A stretch of DNA of 64,000 bases from contig NZ_JAHWGH010000008.1 in NCBI RefSeq assembly GCF_019334305.1, positions 62,001 through 126,000 on the forward strand. Direction: 5' to 3'. The position numbers were made by a program, and so were the translations under genes. This stretch comes from Rossellomorea orangium (lineage in GTDB: Bacteria; Bacillota; Bacilli; Bacillales; Bacillaceae_B). This document shows positions 19,845 to 28,193 of the stretch, in pieces. The stretch's first letter is position 1; every line of letters begins with the position of its first letter. Below the pieces are notes generated by a model. The model worked only from the letters and a program-made list of their open reading frames with translations, did not search any database and was not told the origin of the DNA.

Positions 19845-20555
19845 ATGTCAAAACTCAAATTTTTCATAACCATTCTTTTCATATCGGCCTTGTTTTTTGT
19901 TGGTAGTGGACAACAAGTAGAAGTAAATGCCTTTTCATCTCAAGTTATCCAAAGGGGTGCAACAGGGGAAGATGTCATCGAGTTACAATCGAGGTTAAAG
20001 TACATCGGATTCTATACAAGCAAAGTGGATGGTGTATTTGGATACAATACATATTGGGCCGTACGAATATTCCAGGATGAGTTCGGCTTGCCCGTGGATG
20101 GAGTCGTCGGCCCCAAAACAAAAGAAAAATTAGTCAAAGCCACTGTTTATGATAAGGGAGATTCAACAGGGGGAGGTAGTTCCAATGTTCCGAATGGCTT
20201 CTCTCAAAACGATATACAATTAATGGCCAATGCCGTATACGGTGAGTCACGAGGTGAATCATACACCGGTCAAGTAGCAGTCGCGGCGGTAATCCTTAAC
20301 CGTGTAAGGAGTGCCTCATTCCCAAACACCGTCGCTGGAGTGATCTATGAGCCCGGGGCATTTACTGCTGTGGCTGATGGACAAATCAACCTGACTCCGA
20401 ATGAAACAGCAAAAAAAGCGGTGCTCGACGCAGTCAATGGATGGGACCCAAGTGATGGGGCAATCTATTATTTCAATCCTGATACGGCAACTAGCAGCTG
20501 GATTTGGAGTCGTCCACAAATCAAGCAAATTGGGAAACATATTTTCTGTAAGTAG
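19845..20555 (+). CDS. sleB: SleB-type spore cortex-lytic / cell-wall hydrolase without ypeB partner
   Basis: A 236-residue exported protein. It has a signal peptide (about residues 1-27), a peptidoglycan-binding domain (GATGEDVIELQSRLKYIGFY to about residue 95), then the SleB lytic transglycosylase domain with the conserved NAVYGESRGE carrying the catalytic glutamate and the C-terminal QIKQIGKHIFCK. SleB cuts cortex muramic-delta-lactam glycan during germination. In B. subtilis sleB is co-transcribed with ypeB, which protects and localises SleB. No ypeB is present here, so this may be a second copy with a different job, or cell-wall remodelling that belongs to the protease island. GGAGG lies 5 nt before the ATG at 19845. 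Confidence 0.85.
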   Translation: MSKLKFFITILFISALFFVGSGQQVEVNAFSSQVIQRGATGEDVIELQSRLKYIGFYTSKVDGVFGYNTYWAVRIFQDEFGLPVDGVVGPKTKEKLVKATVYDKGDSTGGGSSNVPNGFSQNDIQLMANAVYGESRGESYTGQVAVAAVILNRVRSASFPNTVAGVIYEPGAFTAVADGQINLTPNETAKKAVLDAVNGWDPSDGAIYYFNPDTATSSWIWSRPQIKQIGKHIFCK

Positions 20556-20615
20556 GTACGAGGAATTGACATTTAATCCTAAGCAGAGCAAGGGTGACAC
20601 CCTATCCATACTATT

Positions 20616-20660
20616 GAAAAGACAATCCTCAGGAAAAATTCCTTATAGGTTGTCTTTTTT
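20616..20660 (+). terminator. Terminator after the SleB-like gene
   Basis: Arms AAAAGACAATCCT and AGGTTGTCTTTT separated by 17 nt, ending in six T. Confidence 0.75.
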
Positions 20661-20682
20661 ACTATTTGAAAAAGGAGATTGA

Positions 20683-21186
20683 ATGACGATGAAGAAGTGG
20701 TACTGTAAAGCCCTGTTAGCACTGTCATTGTTATCCCTGGGGGGCTGTCTGAATAATGGGGACAATGGTAAACAAGGAGATGAAGAGGCGGTGAAAGAGA
20801 CAATGAATTCGTCGATCAAAGTGGATCCGGAACTTGACCTGTCAAGCGGGGAGAATGTATCCATCATTATAGAATTCAAGACCAAACCTGCAAAGATAGC
20901 TGTTTTGGAAGCAGAAGCGCAAGGAGTGGAGCTGACTCTGGAATCAGCCAAAGAAAAAGTTGAACATAGTCATCAGGAGTTTGAAAAAGAGCTGCAAGCC
21001 TTTTTAGAAGGGAACGAAGTGGAGTATCGAATCACACATCGTTATAAGACAGCTTTTAATGGGGTGTCAATGGAATTGCCGGCGAAAGAAATTAAGCGCT
21101 TAATGGGATCTTCTATTATTTCCAGGATTTATCGTAACAAGGAAATTCAGCTCGACCCACCAATCCAGCCTTCAAATCAATTGTAA
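20683..21186 (+). CDS. Lipoprotein consisting of a stand-alone I9 propeptide/inhibitor domain
   Basis: A 167-residue protein with a lipoprotein signal peptide: lipobox LGGC, Cys22 as the lipidated residue. It should be anchored on the outer face of the membrane. After a short acidic linker the whole protein matches the I9 propeptides of subtilases 1 and 3. Shared points are SIIIEFKTKPAK (VIVEFEQLPAK in subtilase 3), EHSHQEFEKEL (EESHVKFKKDL), a YKTAFNGVSMELPAKEI block (YKDAFNGVAMTLPANEV) and a final EIQLDPP. No protease domain follows. I9 domains act as chaperones and tight inhibitors of their cognate subtilase, so a membrane-bound inhibitor or immunity role is a fair inference. AGGAG lies 5 nt before the ATG. 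Confidence 0.87.
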   Translation: MTMKKWYCKALLALSLLSLGGCLNNGDNGKQGDEEAVKETMNSSIKVDPELDLSSGENVSIIIEFKTKPAKIAVLEAEAQGVELTLESAKEKVEHSHQEFEKELQAFLEGNEVEYRITHRYKTAFNGVSMELPAKEIKRLMGSSIISRIYRNKEIQLDPPIQPSNQL

Positions 21187-21583
21187 AAAGGAAAGCCATA
21201 CAGGCGTCGTTTTTTTATTAATAAAAGGAGATAGGAATCAAAACACTTTTTCAACATAACAACCATGACAATCTCAAGTTGGGAAAAAAGAACAGGCGAA
21301 AAGACCTGGGTATTTGTTCTTTATAGGGTCGTTATGTGGACAAAAGATTCGATATGAAAGAATGAAAGGGGGAAATTACTTTAAGTGGGACGAAAATGCA
21401 AGAATGAAAGTAGGAGTAAAGTCACGATCCGCTGATTCTTATGCCAGTAGAAAACCCCAATTTCATCCCGATTATTTATTAGTATAATATTAGTAGAACG
21501 TATACCGCTATAAAAAAAGATAAAGCGATAGGCCTGTTTTCGAGACGGAAGATTTTCTACTAATTCACCACGGGGGGTAAATA
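21187..21583. other. Intergenic region before the second HTH-TPR regulator
   Basis: About 400 nt, AT-rich. A weak hairpin with T-run (21190-21218) may end the lipoprotein gene. A TATAAT at 21484-21489 may belong to the promoter of the next gene. A 41-codon frame from ATG 21362 has no ribosome binding site and no hydrophobic leader, so it is not called. Confidence 0.4.
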
Positions 21584-22795
21584 ATGAATATTGGGGCATT
21601 TATTAAATACTATCGGATCTATAAAGGCATGACCCAGAAGCAAGTGGGGGAAGGGATTTGTACTCCAGGCCATATTAGTAAAATTGAAAGTGGGCACTTA
21701 CAGATTACGAAAGATAAAATCGATCTGTTCAATCATCGGTTAAATATTAATATTGAGAAAGAGCTAAAAACATATAAAAAATTACAATTAGATTTAGAAT
21801 TGTGGCATGATGTCATGATCAAGCAGGTAAATGGGAAGGTCGAGTTATTGAAGGAGACCATTGAACAAAATCCATTAATCCAGATCGAAACCTTGAACGG
21901 TACATATAAGATATTGAAAGCAAGATACTTTATGATGAAAGGTAAGCTAAAGGATGCTGGATTCTATTTAAGTCAGTTCTCTAATAAGCGTCTATCCTTT
22001 CATATGTCCGATTATGACTTTCAGCTGTACTATCATATAAAGGGGATGTACGAGCTTGAGAAAGGGAATCCCCAATCTGCTGTTATGTTTTTGGAAAGAA
22101 TAGACCGGGATATCTACTCCAATCCTGAATCATACTTTCATCTATCCGTTGGCTATCATGAGTTAGGGCAGTATGACAGGTCCTTGCGATATAGTCAGCG
22201 GGCCTTGAATTATTTCAAAGAAACATTTAATTTCACAAGATGTATTGATGCTGCTACGATTCAGTTGATTGCGGAAAGCAAAAATGGAGAGGAAGGTCTC
22301 GAAGCAATAGTAGAGAAATATGATGAGTTGATTCAGCATTGTGATAACCTGCATGATCACGGAAGAAAAGCCATTCTTTATCTGAATTTAGGTGGGGTGT
22401 ATCGGGACTTGATGCAGGATAGAAAGGCACGGGATGCCTATCAGGTCGCATATGGACTATTGAAACATGAGGCACCCACAGAAGACTATGTCAGAATTCT
22501 TTTTGGTTATATTGAGAGTTCCATGGATGTAGAGGGACCGGCACTTGAAAAATTGGAAACTTTGATAGAGGAAGGACTCCGTTATGCAACCGCCAATAAA
22601 GATTCCTGCAAAGAGTGTCTATTTACGATGCTTGGTATCAGGGTTCATGAAGGAGAAGAAGCATATTATCAATATATGGAGAATGTCATCATCCCATTGT
22701 TGAAGGAAGAAGGGCAATACTCCGAGTGTAATTACTATATTCAAAAGCTCTACAATGGGAAAATGGTTAATGAAAAAGAATGCGTTAACAGCTAA
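21584..22795 (+). CDS. Second HTH-TPR regulator of the NprR/PlcR (RNPP-like) architecture
   Basis: A 403-residue cytoplasmic regulator with an N-terminal XRE helix-turn-helix (MNIGAFIKYYRIYKGMTQKQ, then GHISKIESG), followed by helical repeats of TPR type (for example YFHLSVGYHELGQYDRSLRY). It has the same build as the regulator at 5662-6921 but a clearly different sequence. The two enclose the protease/hydrolase/inhibitor genes. A peptide-gated role is inferred from the architecture only. The ribosome binding site GGGGGG lies 6 nt before the ATG. A small unknown gene follows after 28 nt and probably shares its transcript. Confidence 0.8.
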   Translation: MNIGAFIKYYRIYKGMTQKQVGEGICTPGHISKIESGHLQITKDKIDLFNHRLNINIEKELKTYKKLQLDLELWHDVMIKQVNGKVELLKETIEQNPLIQIETLNGTYKILKARYFMMKGKLKDAGFYLSQFSNKRLSFHMSDYDFQLYYHIKGMYELEKGNPQSAVMFLERIDRDIYSNPESYFHLSVGYHELGQYDRSLRYSQRALNYFKETFNFTRCIDAATIQLIAESKNGEEGLEAIVEKYDELIQHCDNLHDHGRKAILYLNLGGVYRDLMQDRKARDAYQVAYGLLKHEAPTEDYVRILFGYIESSMDVEGPALEKLETLIEEGLRYATANKDSCKECLFTMLGIRVHEGEEAYYQYMENVIIPLLKEEGQYSECNYYIQKLYNGKMVNEKECVNS

Positions 22796-22823
22796 GCACA
22801 ATACCCTGTAAAGGAGAGATAGG

Positions 22824-23084
22824 ATGGAAAACCCGGATCGATTAATCTCGTCATTCGATGAGGTGGTCTTAAGTGATTATAAAATGCCGATCATCTGTAT
22901 CTATCAAAGTCCGAAAGATTATCAAGGCATGTTTGTAGCAAGACTATTCGATGTGAATCAGCCGACCCATAACATTTTGATGAGACCAACTTTAGAAGCG
23001 GTCAGAAGTGAAATCCCGGAACGATTCTCCGTTGTACCGAAAGCTCAAGGTGAAGATGGCAGCATTGTCGAAACGTGGATATGA
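22824..23084 (+). CDS. Conserved small protein of unknown function
   Basis: An 86-residue protein that I do not recognise. It has no signal peptide or membrane segment and is mildly acidic (MENPDRLISSFDEVVLSDYK at the start, ending in IVETWI). A good ribosome binding site (AAGGAGAGATAGG) precedes the ATG. It lies 28 nt behind the second HTH-TPR regulator and shares its terminator, so it is likely co-expressed with it. It does not look like the precursor of a secreted signalling peptide. Confidence 0.7.
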   Translation: MENPDRLISSFDEVVLSDYKMPIICIYQSPKDYQGMFVARLFDVNQPTHNILMRPTLEAVRSEIPERFSVVPKAQGEDGSIVETWI

Positions 23085-23088
23085 CTCT

Positions 23089-23134
23089 CGTAAAAAAGCT
23101 TCATTTCTCTCTGAGAGAAATGAAGCTTTTTACG
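23089..23134. terminator. Bidirectional terminator
   Basis: Nearly perfect 21-bp hairpin, AAAAAAGCTTCATTTCTCT against AGAGAAATGAAGCTTTTT, between two convergent genes. It overlaps the end of the DUF2254 gene. Confidence 0.9.
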
Positions 23135-24515
23135 TGTTTTTATTAGCGTTCGGATAGAATTTATCTTCGATTTCTTTATATTCCCTGAAGTGGCCGGTGA
23201 GGCGTGCAAGCTTATGAACCTCTTGAAGAAGAAAGGTTTTATCTAATTCGTAAATGACCTCTCTTTCGATATGATCGATGGTATTGCAGGCGAATGCCCA
23301 AAGATCTTTGTGCTTCGAAGGTTGAATGGATTCTGCTAAAAGAGCCAGTGCACGTACGATTTCCGTGATGATTAAATGATTGTCTTTGGCATAGTGACGA
23401 ATATAGCCGAATCCCCGATACAGATAATAATCAAATGGTTCAGATTGAAGGATGACGCGTATTCTGTCTTCCTGGTCGATCAAATAGGGTGTGAAGGTTA
23501 ATTGATCCTCCACTGTCAGCATCAGATCGGCCATCTGGTCGATTGTGTTCGAAGCCGTTTTGGGATCGTCATTCCCCAGGGATTTAATCGCCACCTCTGC
23601 AAGTTTATGGATTCCCATCTGCAGGTCTTGGATTTCTGTCTCTTTATGGCCCATTTCAATGAATTGCAGGTATGAATCAGTGAAGATATTTTCTGTTTCC
23701 GGCCCCCATAAGCTCAGAACTTCATTCCCGGCAAGTACATAATCGCCCACTTTATAATGAAGCTGTAGGACAAGATTCTCTTTCTGTGCGAGTTGAATCA
23801 TTCCCTGGAAATCAACTAATTGAATATAGCCGGAGTGATTAGCCTTCACATGAAGAATGTTCTTTTTCTCTTCCTCCATGATGTCCCCATCTTCAGTGGT
23901 GCGATGTGCTTCTAAATCTTTCTTCAGTGTCTGATGGATCATCACTTCAGAAACCTGTTTCATATTGTACGTGATATTATGGACCTGCATCCATGTAGAC
24001 GCATGGTTAATGAAAAAGATGAAAGTGATGGCTGATAAAAAGGCAAGGGCGATCGTCATCATGGGTGCAGCAACGAACATCTCCTTCTTTGAACTGCCTA
24101 TAAACAAAAAGAGAAGGAGGACATAAACAAAACTGCCATTAAATATACCGAGGGCGTGCTGCGTCTGCCTGTCCGAAATGAAATCCAAGAGCATCCTTGG
24201 CGAAAATTGTCCACTGAACGTCGTCAACACGACTAAGAGGGAATTAAGCGTGAAGGCACTGAGCGTCAGAACGCCACCAATGAGGGTGCTCACAAGGATT
24301 CTGGTGACGGAGGCATCCATGCTTAATAGATCAAACGTATACTGTGAGATTTCCAATGAGAGATCCAAGTAAAGGGTGATGGCTACCAGCAGTACGGCAA
24401 GACATATGTATAAAAAAGGCATATACCATATGGTCAGCCGGATTTCATGCATGCGCTGTCGTTTTGACATGAGCAAATATTTCCGGATGGAAAGAGGAAG
24501 CATTTTTTTAATCAT
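23130..24515 (-). CDS. DUF2254 family membrane protein
   Basis: A 461-residue protein with four predicted membrane helices in its first 170 residues, then a long soluble domain. The family features are TFSGQFSPRMLLDF in the membrane part, SGYIQLVDFQGMIQLAQ, and ALxNDDPKTA-like KSLGNDDPKTASNTIDQMAD further on. DUF2254 proteins are widespread and their function is not established. AAAGGAAC lies about 10 nt before the ATG. It is transcribed alone towards the protease island. Confidence 0.8.
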   Translation of the reverse strand: MIKKMLPLSIRKYLLMSKRQRMHEIRLTIWYMPFLYICLAVLLVAITLYLDLSLEISQYTFDLLSMDASVTRILVSTLIGGVLTLSAFTLNSLLVVLTTFSGQFSPRMLLDFISDRQTQHALGIFNGSFVYVLLLFLFIGSSKKEMFVAAPMMTIALAFLSAITFIFFINHASTWMQVHNITYNMKQVSEVMIHQTLKKDLEAHRTTEDGDIMEEEKKNILHVKANHSGYIQLVDFQGMIQLAQKENLVLQLHYKVGDYVLAGNEVLSLWGPETENIFTDSYLQFIEMGHKETEIQDLQMGIHKLAEVAIKSLGNDDPKTASNTIDQMADLMLTVEDQLTFTPYLIDQEDRIRVILQSEPFDYYLYRGFGYIRHYAKDNHLIITEIVRALALLAESIQPSKHKDLWAFACNTIDHIEREVIYELDKTFLLQEVHKLARLTGHFREYKEIEDKFYPNANKNT

Positions 24516-24701
24516 GATTGAAACGGTTCCTTTCTAGTAATTGGATATGGGTTAGTTTTCCCTGCCAGTATAGGTTAAAACCTGAATTTCAAAAATAGAT
24601 TCATAGAGGGTGCATGTTTCAAAGGAAATCACAGTAAACCCATGTGAAATTAGGTTGTCTGACAAATTAGAAAGAATTTTTTAAAAATACCGAAAATGGT
24701 A

Positions 24702-24730
24702 TTGACGGAGGAATGAATCACCTATATAAT
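24702..24730 (+). promoter_or_regulatory. SigA promoter of the SAM riboswitch-hom-lysC unit
   Basis: TTGACG (24702-24707) and TATAAT (24725-24730) are separated by exactly 17 nt, about 45 nt upstream of the riboswitch. Between 24516 and 24701 nothing else is recognised. Confidence 0.88.
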
Positions 24731-24771
24731 CCAATTCATACTCAAATATCAAGTCGAAACGTAACGTTATA

Positions 24772-24884
24772 TCTCTTATCAAGAGCGGCGGAGGGATAGG
24801 CCCGATGAAGCCCGGCAACCTGCAGGATCAGTCTGTAAAGGTGCCAATTCCTACAGATTCCATGTGAATCTGGAAGATAAGGGG
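24772..24884 (+). ncRNA. SAM-I (S-box) riboswitch
   Basis: The sequence has the S-box core in order: CTTATC paired with GATAAG as helix P1, AGAGcGGcGGAGGGA, GGCCCgATGAAGCCCGGCAACC, then GGTGCCAATTCC. It binds S-adenosylmethionine. When SAM is high, the downstream hairpin at 24900 ends transcription. It therefore places homoserine dehydrogenase and aspartokinase under methionine/SAM control. Confidence 0.96.
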
Positions 24885-24899
24885 AGGAGCATACACACT

Positions 24900-24934
24900 A
24901 AGCCCTCTTCTTACAAGAAGAGGGCTTTTCTTTA
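24900..24934 (+). terminator. Riboswitch-controlled terminator
   Basis: Arms AAGCCCTCTTCTT and AAGAAGAGGGCTT followed by TTCTTT, placed 15 nt behind the aptamer as in other S-box leaders. Confidence 0.92.
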
Positions 24935-25014
24935 TACCCTCATTCTTTCCACCATGCCCGGTGGATCTTCAGAAAGAAGCGATATGATACAAACGACAAA
25001 AAGGAGGCTGAAAG

Positions 25015-26262
25015 ATGTCAGCGATAAATGTGGCGATACTGGGCTTTGGAACTGTCGGTCAAGGGGTATGTGAAGCCATTGATACTCACCAGGAGAGGTT
25101 GAAGGAAGCACTAGGTAAAGAGGTGAAAGTGAGGGCGATTCTAATCAAGGACCCGGTAAAACAAAGGGAAATAGATCCGTCCATTAAGGTCACAACAGAA
25201 TTCAAGGATATTCTCGACATACCGGATCTTCATGTGATTTTTGAAGCGATTGTAGGAGAAGAACCGGGATACACGTATTTATCGAAAGCGGTGGAGAAGG
25301 GAATTCACATCGTCACGGCCAATAAAGCCATGTTTGCTAAATTCGGCCCCGACCTTATGGAGAAAGCAACACGCCACAGTGTATCTGTTGGTTTCGAAGC
25401 GACAACAGCCGGAGGGATCCCGGTCATCGGCACAATCCGCCAGCTCCTGAAGGTAAATGAAATCAAAAGCATTCAAGGTATATTGAATGGGACTTCCAAC
25501 TTCATTTTGTCCCAAATGAGAAAAAAGGGTCTTTCTTTTGAAACCGCTCTAAAGCAGTCACAAGAAAAGGGGTACGCAGAGGCGGATCCGACGAGCGACA
25601 TCGAAGGATATGATGCCTTTTATAAATTGCTGATTTTGAGTCAGACCGCTTTTGGCAGACAGCCAGATTGGAAGGATATCAAACGCAAGGGGATTACACA
25701 CTTGACGGCAGAATGGCTCCAGGCAGCCGAGTCCTTCCGATTGCGGTTTAAACACGTAGGTTCATTGGAACGTGACGGATTCAACCGGATCAAAGGTGAA
25801 GTCGAGCCAGTCCTCGTCCATGACACCCATCCTTTCTACGGGGTGGAGGATGTGGAAAATGCGATTTCATTAAAAGGGAGTCTGGTAGGAAGAATCACAC
25901 TACTTGGCCCAGGCGCCGGTAAATGTCCAACAGGAAGTGCCATGGTGGAGGATTTTCTTTCACTGATTCAAGGAAAATACACGGCTTCTCCTGAAAGTAC
26001 AGTACACATTGAAGAGGTTCTGGAAGATCGCACAGGCCAATGGGTCTTACGTGTACCTGCAAATGAAGACTATCAAAGGTGGATTCCATTGTTCACACTA
26101 AAAGACCGCATTCAGCTTGGTGTTTTCCTGTATGTCTTTGTAGAAGGCAGGAAAGAGGACATAGAATCAGTTCTTACATCACAGGAACAGATCCAGGCAG
26201 TGTCCATCCTGGACGAAATCCCACTTGAAAATGCAGTGAAAGAAGGGATTGCGGTTTCCTGA
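25015..26262 (+). CDS. hom: Homoserine dehydrogenase
   Basis: This enzyme reduces aspartate semialdehyde to homoserine with NAD(P)H, the branch step to methionine and threonine. The 415-residue product has the Rossmann start VAILGFGTVGQGV, the TANKAMFAKFG block, GFEATTAGGIPVI and the substrate-site phrase GILNGTSNFILSQM followed by GYAEADPTSDIEGYDA. The C-terminal part (about 330-415) is of the size and position of the usual ACT-like domain. GGAGG lies 8 nt before the ATG. It is the first gene behind the SAM riboswitch, so here it is tuned to methionine supply. Confidence 0.93.
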   Translation: MSAINVAILGFGTVGQGVCEAIDTHQERLKEALGKEVKVRAILIKDPVKQREIDPSIKVTTEFKDILDIPDLHVIFEAIVGEEPGYTYLSKAVEKGIHIVTANKAMFAKFGPDLMEKATRHSVSVGFEATTAGGIPVIGTIRQLLKVNEIKSIQGILNGTSNFILSQMRKKGLSFETALKQSQEKGYAEADPTSDIEGYDAFYKLLILSQTAFGRQPDWKDIKRKGITHLTAEWLQAAESFRLRFKHVGSLERDGFNRIKGEVEPVLVHDTHPFYGVEDVENAISLKGSLVGRITLLGPGAGKCPTGSAMVEDFLSLIQGKYTASPESTVHIEEVLEDRTGQWVLRVPANEDYQRWIPLFTLKDRIQLGVFLYVFVEGRKEDIESVLTSQEQIQAVSILDEIPLENAVKEGIAVS

Positions 26263-26309
26263 CGGTTTTATGAAAAAGCAACAGATCTGATAGAAAGTAG
26301 GGGGATCAC

Positions 26310-27506
26310 TTGAGTATCGTCGTTCAGAAATTTGGTGGAACCTCTGTAGGTTCTGCGGATCGAATTAAACGGGTAGCAGGTTATGCGTTGAAGGAAAAGG
26401 AGAAAGGGCATGACGTGGTGGTGGTTGTATCGGCCATGGATAAAACGACGGACGCCCTTGTAAAGCTTGCGGGTGAATTGTCTGATGTTCCCCGGAAAAG
26501 GGAAATGGATATGCTCCTTTCAACAGGGGAGCAGGTCACGATTTCCCTTCTGACAATGGCCCTCCAGCATAAAGGGGTGGAGGCAGTATCCCTGACCGGC
26601 AGGCAGGCTGGGATCCGGACAGACGCGGTGTTCGGCAATGCCAAGATCACTTCCATAGAAACAGGGAGAATCAAAGAGGAATTATCAGCCGGACGGATTG
26701 TCGTGGTCGCCGGATTCCAAGGAGTTACAGAGGATGGTGAGCTCACTACGCTTGGAAGGGGTGGTTCAGATACAACCGCAGCCGCCCTTGCTTCCGCACT
26801 AAAAGCGGATCGATGTGACATTTACACGGATGTGGACGGGGTGTATACCTCAGATCCGAGAGTGGTCCCAAGGGCTGCTAAAATCGACGGTTTATCGTAT
26901 AATGACATGCTTCGTTTTGCCACGATGGGAGCCAATGTCCTGCACCCGAGAGCGATTAAGCACGCAAAGGAACATCTTGTCCCTTTAATCGTCCGTTCAA
27001 GTTTAAAGGAGGGGCGGGGTTCCGTTATCAGTGCTAAAGCTCAAAAGAATGGAAGCATAGTCGGTGTGGCGCTCCAGAAAGGTATTTCAGTCCTTACCAT
27101 CCATGGGTGTGATGGAGGGGAATCCTTGATTCTGTATGATCTTGATTCTCACCATATCGAAACAGAGAGGATCAAGCATAGAGAAGACCTGGCACTGATC
27201 ATAAAAGATGAGGATGTCCATGCAGTGAAGAAAATCGTCAGCGGCTATAGCGGGGCATATTCTCATTTTGAAATAGTGGAAGATCTATCGAAAGTATGCG
27301 TGATTGGAAGTATCCAATCTTCCGGGGAAGTAAAAGAAAAGGTCACCAATGTTTTTCATGATTATCATATCGGGAAAGTATCGGTCTGGGAATCATCGGT
27401 TGGTCTAAGTGCCCTTGTCGATCGCGGTGACGTTGAAAAAGCAGCAAGGATACTCCACATGCACTTTGGTCTGGATTATATTGAATCCAAAAGGGCGATA
27501 TTATAA
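26310..27506 (+). CDS. lysC: Aspartate kinase
   Basis: This enzyme phosphorylates aspartate, the first step towards lysine, threonine and methionine. The 398-residue protein has the kinase start VQKFGGTSVGS, STGEQVTISLL, the GRGGSDTTAAALA substrate loop and YTDVDGVYTSDPR, then two ACT domains from about residue 265. It is most like the LysC-type enzyme. Because it sits 47 nt behind hom under a SAM riboswitch, it may be the methionine/threonine-linked isozyme. It starts with TTG at 26310, with AGGGGG 5 nt upstream. An internal translation start for a separate beta subunit, as in B. subtilis lysC, cannot be excluded. Confidence 0.9.
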   Translation: MSIVVQKFGGTSVGSADRIKRVAGYALKEKEKGHDVVVVVSAMDKTTDALVKLAGELSDVPRKREMDMLLSTGEQVTISLLTMALQHKGVEAVSLTGRQAGIRTDAVFGNAKITSIETGRIKEELSAGRIVVVAGFQGVTEDGELTTLGRGGSDTTAAALASALKADRCDIYTDVDGVYTSDPRVVPRAAKIDGLSYNDMLRFATMGANVLHPRAIKHAKEHLVPLIVRSSLKEGRGSVISAKAQKNGSIVGVALQKGISVLTIHGCDGGESLILYDLDSHHIETERIKHREDLALIIKDEDVHAVKKIVSGYSGAYSHFEIVEDLSKVCVIGSIQSSGEVKEKVTNVFHDYHIGKVSVWESSVGLSALVDRGDVEKAARILHMHFGLDYIESKRAIL

Positions 27507-27508
27507 AA

Positions 27509-27545
27509 GGAAAAGTGTATAGTCCTGTCTATACACTTTTTTCCT
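27509..27545. terminator. Bidirectional terminator after lysC
   Basis: Hairpin GGAAAAGTGTATAG / CTATACACTTTTTTCC with loop TCCTGT, between convergent genes. Confidence 0.9.
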
Positions 27546-28040
27546 TTATGGATTGATGGACACAGGCGTCCCGACAGGAACGATCTTCGAGAGCTCTTCC
27601 ACGTCTTTGTTATACATCCTTATACATCCTTTGGAGACTGCATTCCCGATGGAAGAAGGGTTGTTTGTACCATGGATTCCATAGCTTTCCTTCGATAAAC
27701 TCATCCACATCGTCCCAAATGGCCCCCCTGGATTCGGGGCTTTATTGATGATGATGAAATCCCCGATGGGCGTTTCGAACAGGACTCTTCCCACAGCGAT
27801 GGGATACTGCTTTATCTCAACCCCATCTTTGAAAAGACGGAGGGTGCGATTGTTAACAGAGACTTCTATTCTATAAGGATTGCCGGTAGTATCGGGGATA
27901 CCGGGAATGGTGATCGTTTGTCCTGGATAAATTTGATCCGGATTGATGCCCGGATTGGCAGTAAGGATGGCAGCAAGCGGAGTCCTGTAGTCCCTTGATA
28001 TTTGTCCCAGTGTTTCTCCTGTTTTCACCGTATGAATCAA
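27546..28040 (-). CDS. ykuD: L,D-transpeptidase with N-terminal LysM
   Basis: A 164-residue protein matching B. subtilis YkuD in length and domain order. A LysM peptidoglycan-binding repeat spans residues about 1-48, and the catalytic domain has the IHGTNNPSSIGNAVSKGCIRM region with the active cysteine in SKGCIRM and the conserved IHGT histidine. The family makes meso-DAP-meso-DAP cross-links in the cell wall or spore. The start is TTG at 28040 with a strong AGGAGGTGA site 6 nt upstream. There is no signal peptide, as in YkuD. Confidence 0.92.
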   Translation of the reverse strand: MIHTVKTGETLGQISRDYRTPLAAILTANPGINPDQIYPGQTITIPGIPDTTGNPYRIEVSVNNRTLRLFKDGVEIKQYPIAVGRVLFETPIGDFIIINKAPNPGGPFGTMWMSLSKESYGIHGTNNPSSIGNAVSKGCIRMYNKDVEELSKIVPVGTPVSINP

Positions 28041-28193
28041 CAGGGGTCACCTCCTGTTTCACTTTCACTTCATACTATGTGCAGGTAAGGAAATTAGTGA
28101 GAAGCGGAAAATAAAGGATGTTTTCGCAAAGATTGTTGCTATTCGGATCCAAACTAAGATTTACGATGCTCTGTCATTTAGGTTGTGGTGATG

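Noticed and set aside
21362-21486. 41-codon frame upstream of the second HTH-TPR regulator, considered as a signal-peptide precursor
   Set aside because: No ribosome binding site and no hydrophobic leader. The product is polar and ends inside a promoter-like region.
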